DNA of 64,000 nucleotides, taken from positions 552,999 through 616,998 of the forward strand of contig NZ_KL591002.1 in assembly GCF_000716335.1 (NCBI RefSeq). Reading direction: 5' to 3'. Both the position numbers and the translations under genes were made by a program. Origin of the DNA: Streptomyces sp. NRRL S-118. Its GTDB lineage: Bacteria > Actinomycetota > Actinomycetes > Streptomycetales > Streptomycetaceae. Shown one piece after another: positions 24,093 to 32,122 of the stretch; position 1 is the stretch's first letter; every line of letters starts with the position of its first letter. Below the pieces are notes generated by a model. It saw nothing but the letters and a program-made list of their open reading frames with translations. It did not search any database and was not told the DNA's origin.

Positions 24093-25871
24093 TTACCCGG
24101 CCTCGTAGTCCCGGCCCAGGACGACCATGACGTCCGTGTTCGCCGGGGGCGTGCCCTTCTCGACCGCGCCGGCGGGCAGTCCCAGGGTCTTGGCGACCTC
24201 CTCGGCCTTCGCCTTGTGCGCGGCGTCGCCGTAGAGGACCTGCGTGGCGGCCTCCGTCCCGGCTGCCTTGCCGCCGTCGATGACGGCGTAGCCGCCGTTG
24301 ACCAGGACGATCCGGGCCGCCTCGGTGGCCTCGGCGTCGCCGGAGGCGTTCTTGACGCCCACGCGGACGGCCGAGCCCTGCTCGGGCGCGGTGACCGAGC
24401 CGCCGAGGATGTCCTTGACGACGCTGCGTGCGGCCTCCTCGCTGAGCGTGCCGTCCTGCTGCACGGGCAGCAGCGCCGTCTTGTAGTCGCCGACCTTGGC
24501 GTGCTCCGCGAGCTTGGCGAGGGAGGCCCCCAGGTCCTTCTCCGGCAGGGAGGGGTCGAGGATCTGCGCCAGGGTCTCGACGGTGACGGTGGCGGCCCGG
24601 GGGTCGTCCGACATCTTGCGCAGGACGCCGTACATGACCTGGCCGAACCGCTGGAGCTGCTGGGCCTCGGCCTCGCCGGGCCCGCGGTGGGTGGCGTACG
24701 CGACGGCCATGCGCCCGTTCAGGGTCTGGTTCTCGCCGCGGGGCACCAGGGGCGCTTCGCCCTTCTTGGCGGCGGGCACCTCGGTGTCGGTGGTCAGGTC
24801 GATGCCGCCGACGAGTTCGACGAGGTTCTCCAGGTAGGGGGTGTCGAGCCGCCAGGTTCCGGTGATCTCCGTGCCGAGCAGGGCGCCGATGGCCTCACGG
24901 GTGCCGGCCGAGCCGTCGTCGTCGACGGACTTCGCGAGGGTGGTGGTGGTGCCGTCGTCATGGGCGACGGAGAGGGCGTTGGGGAGCAGGACGGTGGTGC
25001 CCTGCTCGGTGGTGGCGTTGTTGACCAGGAGAGCGGTGGAGGTGTCGTCGTTCTTGGTGTTGTGCAGGTGGACGACGATCGTGTCGCGCTTCTGCGGACC
25101 GCTCGCCGTGCTTCCTTGCGCGGCGGTGGAGTCGTCGCCGAGACCGGGGAGCTTGCCCGCGGACCAGAGGTAGCCGACACCGCCGACGAGGGCGACGGCG
25201 AGGACGGCGACGAGGGCGACGATCCGGTTGCGGCCGCGGCGTCGGGCCTCCTCGCGGCGCTCGGAGCGGCTCTCGGTGAACTTCAGCCAGTCGATGACGT
25301 CTTCGGATTCCTCGTCGGGGTCCTCGACGAAGGCGAACTGCTCGGTGCGGTACTCGCGGTCCTGCGACGCTTCACGGCCCTGTCCCGGGTCGCGGTCCGG
25401 TGCCGGGCGGCGCGGCCGGGGCACGGAGGCGGTCGGGGCCGGGTCGCCGTGCTCCCGTGCCGGTGCCGATGCCGTCCGCGGGCGGCCCGGGTCCTGCCGG
25501 GTGGACTGCGGATCCGGCTGCGACTGCGGCTGGTGCTGCTGCGGGATCCACTGCTGGGGCTGCTGGGGCTGCTGGGCGGTGCCGTACCCGCCGTAGCCGT
25601 CGCCCGGATAGCCGTCGTACCCGTAGCCGCCCTGGCCCTGCTGCGGGTAACCGTCGTACGGCTGCGTCTGCTGGGGCTGGGCGTACTGCTCGTAGCCGTA
25701 ACCCTGCTGCTGTTGCTGCTGGTATTGCTGAGGCTGCTGCTGCGCGTAGGGGTCGTACTGCTGCTGGGCCTGCTGCGCCTGCTGGTACACCGGCTGCCCG
25801 TACTCGTCGTAGCCGACGATCTGCGGCTGCGGCGGGTAGTACGGGTCGTACGGATTGTGCTGGTCGTTCAC
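24093..25871 (-). CDS. LCP-like (LytR-CpsA-Psr related) membrane protein with Gln/Tyr-rich N-terminus and LytR_C domain
   Basis: 592 residues, GTG start with GAGAGGGG upstream. The Gln/Tyr/Gly-rich cytoplasmic region (1-120) and a charged linker lead to one membrane helix (about 218-237). An LCP-like extracytoplasmic domain (about 258-420) and a C-terminal LytR_C-like domain (about 475-590) follow. LCP proteins attach undecaprenyl-linked wall polymers to peptidoglycan. The usual catalytic SIPRD strand reads LLPNALSV here, and the xxVRxR helix reads AYATHRGPG, so conserved arginines look lost. I recall the S. coelicolor protein encoded next to nadD being described as a polydiglycosylphosphate transferase (PdtA); orthology is not verified. 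Confidence 0.75.
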   Translation of the reverse strand: MNDQHNPYDPYYPPQPQIVGYDEYGQPVYQQAQQAQQQYDPYAQQQPQQYQQQQQQGYGYEQYAQPQQTQPYDGYPQQGQGGYGYDGYPGDGYGGYGTAQQPQQPQQWIPQQHQPQSQPDPQSTRQDPGRPRTASAPAREHGDPAPTASVPRPRRPAPDRDPGQGREASQDREYRTEQFAFVEDPDEESEDVIDWLKFTESRSERREEARRRGRNRIVALVAVLAVALVGGVGYLWSAGKLPGLGDDSTAAQGSTASGPQKRDTIVVHLHNTKNDDTSTALLVNNATTEQGTTVLLPNALSVAHDDGTTTTLAKSVDDDGSAGTREAIGALLGTEITGTWRLDTPYLENLVELVGGIDLTTDTEVPAAKKGEAPLVPRGENQTLNGRMAVAYATHRGPGEAEAQQLQRFGQVMYGVLRKMSDDPRAATVTVETLAQILDPSLPEKDLGASLAKLAEHAKVGDYKTALLPVQQDGTLSEEAARSVVKDILGGSVTAPEQGSAVRVGVKNASGDAEATEAARIVLVNGGYAVIDGGKAAGTEAATQVLYGDAAHKAKAEEVAKTLGLPAGAVEKGTPPANTDVMVVLGRDYEAG

Positions 25872-25890
25872 CGGTGCCCCTCTCCGTGGC

Positions 25891-26511
25891 TCATTCGCCG
25901 CGGTACAACTGGCGCTTGTCGATGTAGCGCACCACGCCGTCCGGCACCAGATACCAGACGGGATCGCCGGCGGCCACCCGCGCCCTGCAGCCCGTTGACG
26001 AGATGGCCAGCGCGGGCACCTCGACGAGGGTGACCCCGCCCTTGGGCAGCCCGTCGTCCGACAGGTCGTGGCCCGGACGGGTCACACCGATGAAGTGGGC
26101 GAGCGAGAAGAGCTCCTCGGCGTTGCGCCATCCCGGCATGATCTGGGAGAGCGCGTCCGCCCCGGTGATGAAGAAGAGGTCCGTGTCCTCGTTGAGGGCA
26201 CGCAGGTCCCGCAGGGTGTCGATGGTGTACGTCGGCCCCGGCCGATCGATGTCGATGCGGCTGACCGAGAACTGCGGGTTGGACGCCGTGGCGATGACCG
26301 TCATGAGATAGCGGTCCTCCGCCGGGGAGACCGTCTTGTGGGTCTTCTGCCACGGCTGCCCGGTGGGAACGAACACCACCTCGTCCAGGTGGAACAGCGC
26401 GGCCACCTCACTGGCGGCCACCAGGTGTCCGTGATGGATCGGGTCGAACGTCCCGCCCATCACGCCGAGTCGGCGTCTGCCGGGACTGGTAGGCACTTCC
26501 TGGTCTCCCAT
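25891..26511 (-). CDS. nadD: Nicotinate-nucleotide adenylyltransferase
   Basis: 206 residues from the ATG at 26511 ([16 protein letters not shown]); the frame extends 40 codons upstream without conservation. The nucleotidyltransferase motif [12 protein letters not shown] and the C-terminal [11 protein letters not shown] (ISSTxxR) are intact. It converts nicotinate mononucleotide and ATP to deamido-NAD in NAD biosynthesis. It is followed within 20 bases by the LCP-like gene, then rsfS. A 54-residue membrane protein gene precedes it. Confidence 0.97.
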   Translation of the reverse strand: MGDQEVPTSPGRRRLGVMGGTFDPIHHGHLVAASEVAALFHLDEVVFVPTGQPWQKTHKTVSPAEDRYLMTVIATASNPQFSVSRIDIDRPGPTYTIDTLRDLRALNEDTDLFFITGADALSQIMPGWRNAEELFSLAHFIGVTRPGHDLSDDGLPKGGVTLVEVPALAISSTGCRARVAAGDPVWYLVPDGVVRYIDKRQLYRGE

Positions 26512-26563
26512 GCATGCAGAGCCTACTGGCACGGCGACGCGCCCCGTCCCGGCGGTCACCGGC

Positions 26564-26728
26564 TCAGCGGTCGCGGTTGAAACGGGTGGTGATCCAGAGC
26601 AGCAGGAGCAGCACGACGAAGGCGCCGCCACCGGTCAGGTACGGGCTGAGGCTTTCGTGGTTGCCGCCGTGCTCGGTGCTGCCCTCGGCGAGCGTGACGA
26701 GGCTGGCGGCGGCGCTGGGGATGCTCAT
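26564..26728 (-). CDS. Short single-pass membrane protein upstream of nadD
   Basis: 54 residues, starting [17 protein letters not shown] polar stretch ([14 protein letters not shown]) is followed by a strong membrane helix ([13 protein letters not shown]) and a basic end, RFNRDR. Third codon positions are almost all G or C. It starts at ATG 26728 and stops 52 bases before the nadD ATG. It has no recognised family; topology is probably N-out, C-in. It may be cotranscribed with nadD. Confidence 0.8.
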   Translation of the reverse strand: MSIPSAAASLVTLAEGSTEHGGNHESLSPYLTGGGAFVVLLLLLWITTRFNRDR

Positions 26729-26963
26729 CTTCGGAAGGACCTATCCATGGGGAGTCGGAGCGGAGACTTCGCGCACATCGTATGCGGGCGGTGCGAGCAC
26801 GCTCACGCCGACTCAGGCGTTGTCATCTTCCGGGCCGCCTTCCGCGTCTGTGTCCATGAAGGCCGGAGTTATCCACAGGCTCCCGTCCCGCGGTGTCCCA
26901 CGGCCTAGTCTGGGGTCCGCCAGGGGGACGAGGCGCGTCTCGTACGAACAGGGGGCATCATCC

Positions 26964-28052
26964 ATGACCGACAGCACCGGCGGCACCGGCAGTGGTGGCG
27001 AGAACCAGCCGAGCAGGCAGCGCAGGCGTTTCCCGGGCATCTCCTCGCGTGCCTACGAACACCCCGCGGACCGCTCGGCGCTGGTGGCGCTGCGCAAGCT
27101 CAGCGGGTTCGACACCGTCTTCAAGGCGCTGAGCGGGCTGCTGCCGGAGCGCAGCCTGCGGCTGCTCTTCCTGTCCGACTCGGTGCGGGTGAGCGACGCC
27201 CAGTTCGCGCACCTGCACACCATGCTCCGCGACGCCTGCTACATCCTGGACCTGGAGAAGGTCCCGCCGATGTACGTCACGCAGGACCCGAAGCCCAATG
27301 CGATGTGCATCGGCCTGGACGAGCCGATCATCGTGGTCACCACCGGGCTGGTGGAACTGCTGGACGAGGAGGAGATGCGGGCGGTCATCGGCCACGAGGT
27401 GGGCCACGCCCTGTCGGGGCACTCCGTGTACCGCACGGTGCTGCTGTTCCTGACGGGCCTCGCGGTGAAGGTCGCCTGGATCCCCCTCGGGAACGTGGCG
27501 GTCATGGCGATCGTGACGGCGCTGAGGGAGTGGTTCCGCAAGTCGGAGCTGTCGGCGGACCGGGCGGGGCTGCTGGTGGGGCAGGACCTGCGGGCGTCGA
27601 TGCGGGGCCTGATGAAGATCGCCGGCGGCAACCACCTGCACGAGATGAACGTGGACGCGTTCCTGGAGCAGGCCGAGGAGTACGAGGCGGGCGGCGACCT
27701 GCGCGACTCCGTGCTGAAGATCCTGAACGTGCTGCCGCGCTCGCACCCCTTCACCACGGTGCGGGCGGCCGAGCTGAAGAAGTGGGCCGAGAGCCGCGAC
27801 CACCAGCGGATCATGGACGGGCACTACCCGCGGCGCGACGAGGACAAGGACACCTCGGTCACGGACTCCTTCCGCGAGTCCGCCTCCCACTACGCCGAGT
27901 CGGTGCGCAGCAGCAAGGACCCGCTGATGAAGCTGGTCGGGGACATAGCCGGCGGCGCGGGCGACCTGGGCGGCAAACTCCGCGACCGCTTCACGGGCGG
28001 CACGGGCAACCCCGGCGGTTCGGGAGGCTCGGGAGGGCCGGCGGACGCGTAG
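26964..28052 (+). CDS. M48-family membrane-associated zinc metalloprotease
   Basis: 362 residues from the ATG at 26964 (AGGGGG nine bases upstream). The zinc site is HEVGH in AVIGHEVGHALSGH. A third ligand is probable in the following Glu (KSELSADRAGLL). One hydrophobic segment lies between them (VLLFLTGLAVKVAWIPLGNVAVMAIV). The Gly-rich tail ends GGSGGPADA. Relatives of HtpX/Ste24 degrade misfolded membrane proteins at the cytoplasmic face. The gene is divergent from the nadD group and convergent with the gene ending at 28190. Confidence 0.92.
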   Translation: MTDSTGGTGSGGENQPSRQRRRFPGISSRAYEHPADRSALVALRKLSGFDTVFKALSGLLPERSLRLLFLSDSVRVSDAQFAHLHTMLRDACYILDLEKVPPMYVTQDPKPNAMCIGLDEPIIVVTTGLVELLDEEEMRAVIGHEVGHALSGHSVYRTVLLFLTGLAVKVAWIPLGNVAVMAIVTALREWFRKSELSADRAGLLVGQDLRASMRGLMKIAGGNHLHEMNVDAFLEQAEEYEAGGDLRDSVLKILNVLPRSHPFTTVRAAELKKWAESRDHQRIMDGHYPRRDEDKDTSVTDSFRESASHYAESVRSSKDPLMKLVGDIAGGAGDLGGKLRDRFTGGTGNPGGSGGSGGPADA

Positions 28053-28077
28053 CCGGGCGGGGGGCGGGCCGGGGCGC

Positions 28078-28111
28078 CGGTCCCGGTCGGCCACCGGTCC
28101 CGGTCGGCCAC
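28078..28111. repeat. Two tandem 17-base repeats
   Basis: CGGTCCCGGTCGGCCAC occurs twice head to tail in the convergent gap between the protease gene and the gene ending at 28190. Flanks are G/C low-complexity sequence. No function is inferred. Confidence 0.8.
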
Positions 28112-28189
28112 CGAGCCGAGCCGGGCGGGCCGGGGCGGGGCGGGGCGAACGCGATGTCCCGCTGCTCCGGCCTGACCCGCGCGGCACTC

Positions 28190-29251
28190 CTAGGGCTGAG
28201 CCCGCGGGGAGAGCGTGCCGCAGAGGGCGGCGGGGACCCGTTCCGTGGCGTAGGGGTCGGTGGCGCGGGGGGACTGCTGGGTGGCCCGCTGTCCCGCCAG
28301 CAGCGGCCGCATGGCACCCGCGGACTCGGCCGAGCAGGACTGCGGCCCGGCCACGACGTGGCTGCTCACCAGCTCGGCCCGGTGCATCCGCAGGTCGTCG
28401 CGGTCGAAGCGGAAGAGCATCTGGCGGCGGACCGTGAACAGCGAGGACTCCGCGCGTTCCGTGCCGGCGGGACGCACCGCGTAGACGAAGGTGTGGTCCG
28501 CCGTGACCTCCAGGACGTCGGGGACCGCCTCGTCGACGCGCAGGGTGCCGCGGACGCGGACGGCTGTGTCGGCCAGCGCCACCTTCCTCGGATCGAAGCG
28601 CACGAGCCAGCCGGTGGCCGCGTGCCGTCCGTCGTCGGCGGGTGACGTGACGCTCCGGTCGAACTGCTCCAGCTGCTCGGGATCGAGCAGCAACCGCACC
28701 GGCCGGACGGCGTCCCCGGTGAGGACGTCCGGGTCGAGCGCCGACCGCACCAGGTAGTCCTTCGCCGTGTCCAGCGCGGCCACCACCTGGTTCTCGGAGA
28801 AGTGCGCGGTGCTCCGGGCGGGCGGCATGGCGATGCCGGCGGCGCCGGAGCGGAACTGGTCGGCCGGGCTGCGGGCGAACAGGCGGGCAGGCTCGCCGCC
28901 CGGTACGACGCCCTGCGGGGCGAGGGACACGATCGTGGCCCGCAGCGGTTCGGCCCGCTGGTCGGGCGGGGGGTGGTACGGGCGGGCGCCCGCGTAGATC
29001 GCGGCGGCCAGGGCGAAGGCGATCACCAGCACGAGGGCCAGTGAGCCGTGCCGGGGGCCGGCCCGGGGATGCCAGGCGGGGCGGCGGCGGACGGCCTGGG
29101 CGTGCTCCCCCATGCGCTCCTGCGCGGAGAACTCCTGGAGGCGGGCAGCGCGGACGAACGACTCGTCGAAGACGACGGATCGGTACTCGTCCTCACCACC
29201 GCCGGGGAGTCCTTCGGGGGTCCCCTCAGGCGGGTCGCCACTCCCTGCCAT
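28190..29251 (-). CDS. Single-pass membrane protein with SVVFDE N-terminal motif (paralogue of next gene)
   Basis: 353 residues. A cytoplasmic N-terminus carries YRSVVFDESFVRAARLQEFS. One membrane helix follows (about 70-91, LALVLVIAFALAAAIYAG), then an extracytoplasmic domain of about 260 residues rich in beta-strand-like segments, with two Cys near the end (PQSCSAES and AALCGTL) that could form a disulfide. It is not an enzyme I recognise. The first 50 residues match those of the upstream gene. Both have TACCCT-GAAGG immediately before the start. Confidence 0.8.
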   Translation of the reverse strand: MAGSGDPPEGTPEGLPGGGEDEYRSVVFDESFVRAARLQEFSAQERMGEHAQAVRRRPAWHPRAGPRHGSLALVLVIAFALAAAIYAGARPYHPPPDQRAEPLRATIVSLAPQGVVPGGEPARLFARSPADQFRSGAAGIAMPPARSTAHFSENQVVAALDTAKDYLVRSALDPDVLTGDAVRPVRLLLDPEQLEQFDRSVTSPADDGRHAATGWLVRFDPRKVALADTAVRVRGTLRVDEAVPDVLEVTADHTFVYAVRPAGTERAESSLFTVRRQMLFRFDRDDLRMHRAELVSSHVVAGPQSCSAESAGAMRPLLAGQRATQQSPRATDPYATERVPAALCGTLSPRAQP

Positions 29252-29257
29252 ACCTTC

Positions 29258-29263
29258 AGGGTA
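29258..29263 (-). promoter_or_regulatory. -10 element abutting the start at 29251
   Basis: TACCCT then GAAGGT then ATG. A TTTACG 16 bases further upstream could be the -35. A transcription start at the ATG is predicted. Confidence 0.45.
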
Positions 29264-29325
29264 GGTCGGCGGGGCACCCCGTAAACGCGCTGCGGCGGGC
29301 CGACCGCAGGGACCGGCGTCGCCGG

Positions 29326-29928
29326 TCAGGAGGCGCGTGGCACGGCCGCGGCGGGTGGGGCGGTGTACTCGGCGGAGGCCGAGGGGACGGACGGGGACGG
29401 CTTGTCGATGCCGGTCGTCGCGGGCATCGGGATCTGGTCGTCACGGCTGCCGGAGGCGCCGCGGTAGACGGCCGTGAAGGCGAGGGCGATCATGCCGACG
29501 CCGAGCACCAGCGCCAGGATCCAGGCCACGGGGCGGTGCCAGCGGGCGCTGGGCCGGTACGGCCGCAGGGCGCCGCCGTGCGGGCCGTACGGGTGGGCAT
29601 GCCCGCACCCGCAGCCGTATCCGTGGTCGTGGCCGCGGGGGTCGTCGCCTTCGGCGCACGCGTCGCAGTCGTCGTCGTACCCGGGCTCGTGGGCGTGTGC
29701 GCCGGATCCGTATCCGTCGTCGTAGGGCCTGCCCCGCGCCGCGTCGGCGTCGGCGCGCGCCTGCGCTGCGGCCAGCAACCGCTCCACGGCGGTCGGTTCG
29801 TGGATTGCGGCGGCCCGTACGAAGTCCTCGTCGAACACCACGGAGGCGAAGTCCTCGTCCGCGCCCCCGCGGTCGTCGTCGGGCTCCCAGCCGTCCGGGA
29901 ACGGCTTGCCCCCCACGTCGTCCGGCAC
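29326..29928 (-). CDS. Single-pass membrane protein with SVVFDE motif and His/Gly/Asp-rich segment
   Basis: 200 residues, GTG start. The N-terminal FASVVFDEDFVRAAAIHEPTA is shared with the 353-residue neighbour. A segment of about residues 70-120 is rich in His, Asp, Gly, Tyr and Cys (DDDCDACAEGDD, HDHGYGCGCGHAHPYG) and could bind metal. One membrane helix (about 133-153) and a short Pro/Ser-rich outer tail follow. It is separated from the downstream paralogue by 74 bases. No function can be assigned. Confidence 0.78.
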   Translation of the reverse strand: MPDDVGGKPFPDGWEPDDDRGGADEDFASVVFDEDFVRAAAIHEPTAVERLLAAAQARADADAARGRPYDDGYGSGAHAHEPGYDDDCDACAEGDDPRGHDHGYGCGCGHAHPYGPHGGALRPYRPSARWHRPVAWILALVLGVGMIALAFTAVYRGASGSRDDQIPMPATTGIDKPSPSVPSASAEYTAPPAAAVPRAS

Positions 29929-29934
29929 GCCTTC

Positions 29935-29940
29935 AGGGTA
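29935..29940 (-). promoter_or_regulatory. -10 element abutting the start at 29928
   Basis: TACCCT, then GAAGGC, then GTG: the same layout as before the paralogue at 29251. Confidence 0.45.
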
Positions 29941-29959
29941 GACCGGGCAGGTGGGTTTG

Positions 29960-29987
29960 GGCAGGGAGAGTGCGAACTCTCCCTGCC
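29960..29987 (-). terminator. proA terminator hairpin
   Basis: Perfect 12-base stem GGCAGGGAGAGT with its complement and a GCGA tetraloop, 14 bases after the proA stop; no U tract. Confidence 0.75.
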
Positions 29988-30000
29988 TCGTGCGGGATGT

Positions 30001-31305
30001 CTACCGGATGTGCCCGTCGCCCGTGACGATGTACTTCGTCGAGGTGAGCTCCGGCAGGCCCATCGGGCCGCGGGCGTGGAGCTTCTGCGTCGAGATGCCG
30101 ATCTCGGCGCCGAAGCCGAACTGGCCGCCGTCGGTGAAGCGCGTGGAGGCGTTCACGGCGACCGTGGTGGAGTCCACCAGCTGGGTGAAGCGGCGGGCCG
30201 CGGCCTGCGAGGTGGTGACGATCGCCTCGGTGTGGTGGGACGACCACAGCCGGATGTGCGCGACGGCGGCGTCCAGTGAGTCGACGACGGCCGCGGCGAT
30301 GTCGTACGAGAGGTACTCCGCCTCCCAGTCCTCGGGCGTGGCCGGCACGACGGTGGCCTTCGAGGCGTCGGCGTGGACCTGGACGCGCTCGTCGCCGTGG
30401 ACGGTGACGCCCGCCTCGGCGAGGGCGTCGAGGGCGCGCGGCAGGAAGGTGTCCGCGATGTCACGGTGCACGAGGAGCGTCTCGGCGGCGTTGCAGACGC
30501 TGGGCCGCTGCGCCTTGGAGTTGATCAGGATGTCGACGGCCATGTCGAGATCGGCCTCGGCGTCGACGTAGACGTGGCAGTTGCCGGTGCCCGTCTCGAT
30601 GACCGGGACGGTGGACTCCTCCACGACCGTACGGATCAAGGAGGCGCCACCGCGCGGGATCAGGACGTCCACCAGGCCGCGGGCGCGCATCAGCTCCCGT
30701 ACGGAGTCGCGGGACTCGCCGGGGACGAGCTGGATGGCGTCGGCGGGCAGGCCGGCGCCGCCGACCGCGTCGCGCAGGACGCGCACGAGGGCGGTGTTGG
30801 AGGAGTACGCGGAGGAGGAGCCGCGCAGCAGCACGGCGTTCCCGGACTTCAGGCACAGCGCGGCGGCGTCCACCGTCACGTTGGGGCGGGCCTCGTAGAT
30901 GATGCCGACGACACCGAGCGGGACGCGGACCTGGCGCAGGTCGATGCCGTTCGGCAGGGTCGAGCCGCGCACCACCTCGCCGACCGGATCGGGCAGCGCG
31001 GCGACGTCGCGGACGTCCGCGGCGATGGCGCGGACGCGCTCGGGGGTCAGCGTGAGCCGGTCGATGATCGACTCGCTGGTGCCGGCTTCGCGGGCGCGCG
31101 CCACGTCCTGGGCGTTGGCCTCGACGATCTCGCTGGTGCGGACCTCCAGCGCGTCCGCGATGGCGAGCAGCGCGTCGTCCTTCGCCGCGCGCGGCAGCGG
31201 CGCGATGTCGGCGGCGGCCGCGCGGGCCCGGTAGGCGGCGCGCGTGACCGGCGACATGTCGTCGAACGGCGTGATGGACGGGGAGGAGGCGGAGTGCGAG
31301 GTCAT
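30001..31305 (-). CDS. proA: Gamma-glutamyl phosphate reductase
   Basis: 434 residues from the ATG at 31305 ([20 protein letters not shown]); upstream codons are not conserved. The ALDH-like fold has catalytic Cys in [28 protein letters not shown] and the C-terminal [22 protein letters not shown] are typical of ProA. It reduces gamma-glutamyl phosphate with NADPH in proline biosynthesis, following ProB (encoded upstream at 33256). There is no SD, and TACCCT ends six bases before the ATG, so a leaderless mRNA is likely. proA is separated from proB by one small gene. Confidence 0.97.
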   Translation of the reverse strand: MTSHSASSPSITPFDDMSPVTRAAYRARAAAADIAPLPRAAKDDALLAIADALEVRTSEIVEANAQDVARAREAGTSESIIDRLTLTPERVRAIAADVRDVAALPDPVGEVVRGSTLPNGIDLRQVRVPLGVVGIIYEARPNVTVDAAALCLKSGNAVLLRGSSSAYSSNTALVRVLRDAVGGAGLPADAIQLVPGESRDSVRELMRARGLVDVLIPRGGASLIRTVVEESTVPVIETGTGNCHVYVDAEADLDMAVDILINSKAQRPSVCNAAETLLVHRDIADTFLPRALDALAEAGVTVHGDERVQVHADASKATVVPATPEDWEAEYLSYDIAAAVVDSLDAAVAHIRLWSSHHTEAIVTTSQAAARRFTQLVDSTTVAVNASTRFTDGGQFGFGAEIGISTQKLHARGPMGLPELTSTKYIVTGDGHIR

Positions 31306-31311
31306 GTCCGC

Positions 31312-31317
31312 AGGGTA
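31312..31317 (-). promoter_or_regulatory. -10 element of proA
   Basis: TACCCT with exactly six bases to the proA ATG and no SD between. A leaderless transcript starting at A of ATG is inferred. Confidence 0.5.
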
Positions 31318-31376
31318 ATGCGCTCCGCGCGGGCATCCAGCACATATCCCGCACTGCGAGACGGCCTGCTCAAAAC

Positions 31377-31446
31377 GGCGGACCCGCCGCCTCCGCACCG
31401 CCCGCATCCGGGGCGGACCCGCCGCCTCCGCACCGGCCGCCTCCGG
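31377..31446. repeat. Two tandem 35-base repeats between proA and the next gene
   Basis: The unit begins GGCGGACCCGCCGCCTCCGC and has period 35. The first 24 bases of both copies are identical, with a few changes in the rest. Each copy contains a small GGCGG/CCGCC dyad. It lies in a 181-base gene-free gap. Confidence 0.75.
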
Positions 31447-31486
31447 GGCGTGCCCCCGCCTCGGTGGCGCGCGTGGGCGGACCCGG

Positions 31487-31990
31487 TCAGTACGGGTGTA
31501 CGCCCACGGGTGCGGCGGGCGGCGGGCCGTAGCCCTCGGCGATCCGCTGGTGGTAGGTCTCGCGGTCGATGACCTCCAGCCCGACGATCTCCCAGGGCGG
31601 CAGCTTGGCGCTCTGCCGGTGCTCGCCCCACAGGCGCAGCGCCACCGCGGCCGCGTCGTGCAGGTCCCGCGCCTCTTCCCAGTACCGGATCTCGGCGTGA
31701 TCGGTCGCGTACCTGCTGGTCAGCAGGAACGGGTGGTCGTGGGCGAGCTGCTCCAGTGCCCTTCTGACCTCCTTCAGCGGGGCCTCCCGGCCCGAGACGC
31801 TGAGGGTGATGTGCCACAGCTTCGACACCGGCCGCTCGGTGGTGCTCCGCTCCTGCTCGCGTCCCGGCTGCCCGCCCTGACCCGCTTCCCGGCGGTCGGC
31901 GGCGTCATCGAAGTCGGCCCCGGCCTCGACACTCGTCAGGGCGCGTTCGGTCGTCCCGCGGGGCGCTGCCCCTGGGCGCGCTCGTCTCAC
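31487..31990 (-). CDS. Small conserved protein between proA and proB
   Basis: 167 residues from the GTG at 31990, chosen for its perfect AGGAGG six bases upstream. Conservation-like sequence, however, only begins at residue 55 ([16 protein letters not shown] at 31828), and the first 54 residues are low-complexity Arg/Gly/Glu. The core resembles a compact alpha/beta domain with [42 protein letters not shown] and a closing [16 protein letters not shown]. No enzyme motif is visible. The unusually long disordered N-terminus, or the alternative start, needs proteomic evidence. Confidence 0.75.
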   Translation of the reverse strand: MRRARPGAAPRGTTERALTSVEAGADFDDAADRREAGQGGQPGREQERSTTERPVSKLWHITLSVSGREAPLKEVRRALEQLAHDHPFLLTSRYATDHAEIRYWEEARDLHDAAAVALRLWGEHRQSAKLPPWEIVGLEVIDRETYHQRIAEGYGPPPAAPVGVHPY

Positions 31991-32122
31991 CGGCGGCCTC
32001 CTGTTGATGCGTTGTCGTGCTGTCACCCCGCCTTACCCCCGAGACAAAGTTGACCAGTCCTGAGCGGAACATGGGGCTGTTTTGGTGAAGGTCTCCGGCG
32101 GATGGCGGGACTTTCAGCCGTT

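Noticed and set aside
31377..31446. CRISPR-like repeat
   Set aside because: Only two contiguous copies with no spacers and no cas genes.
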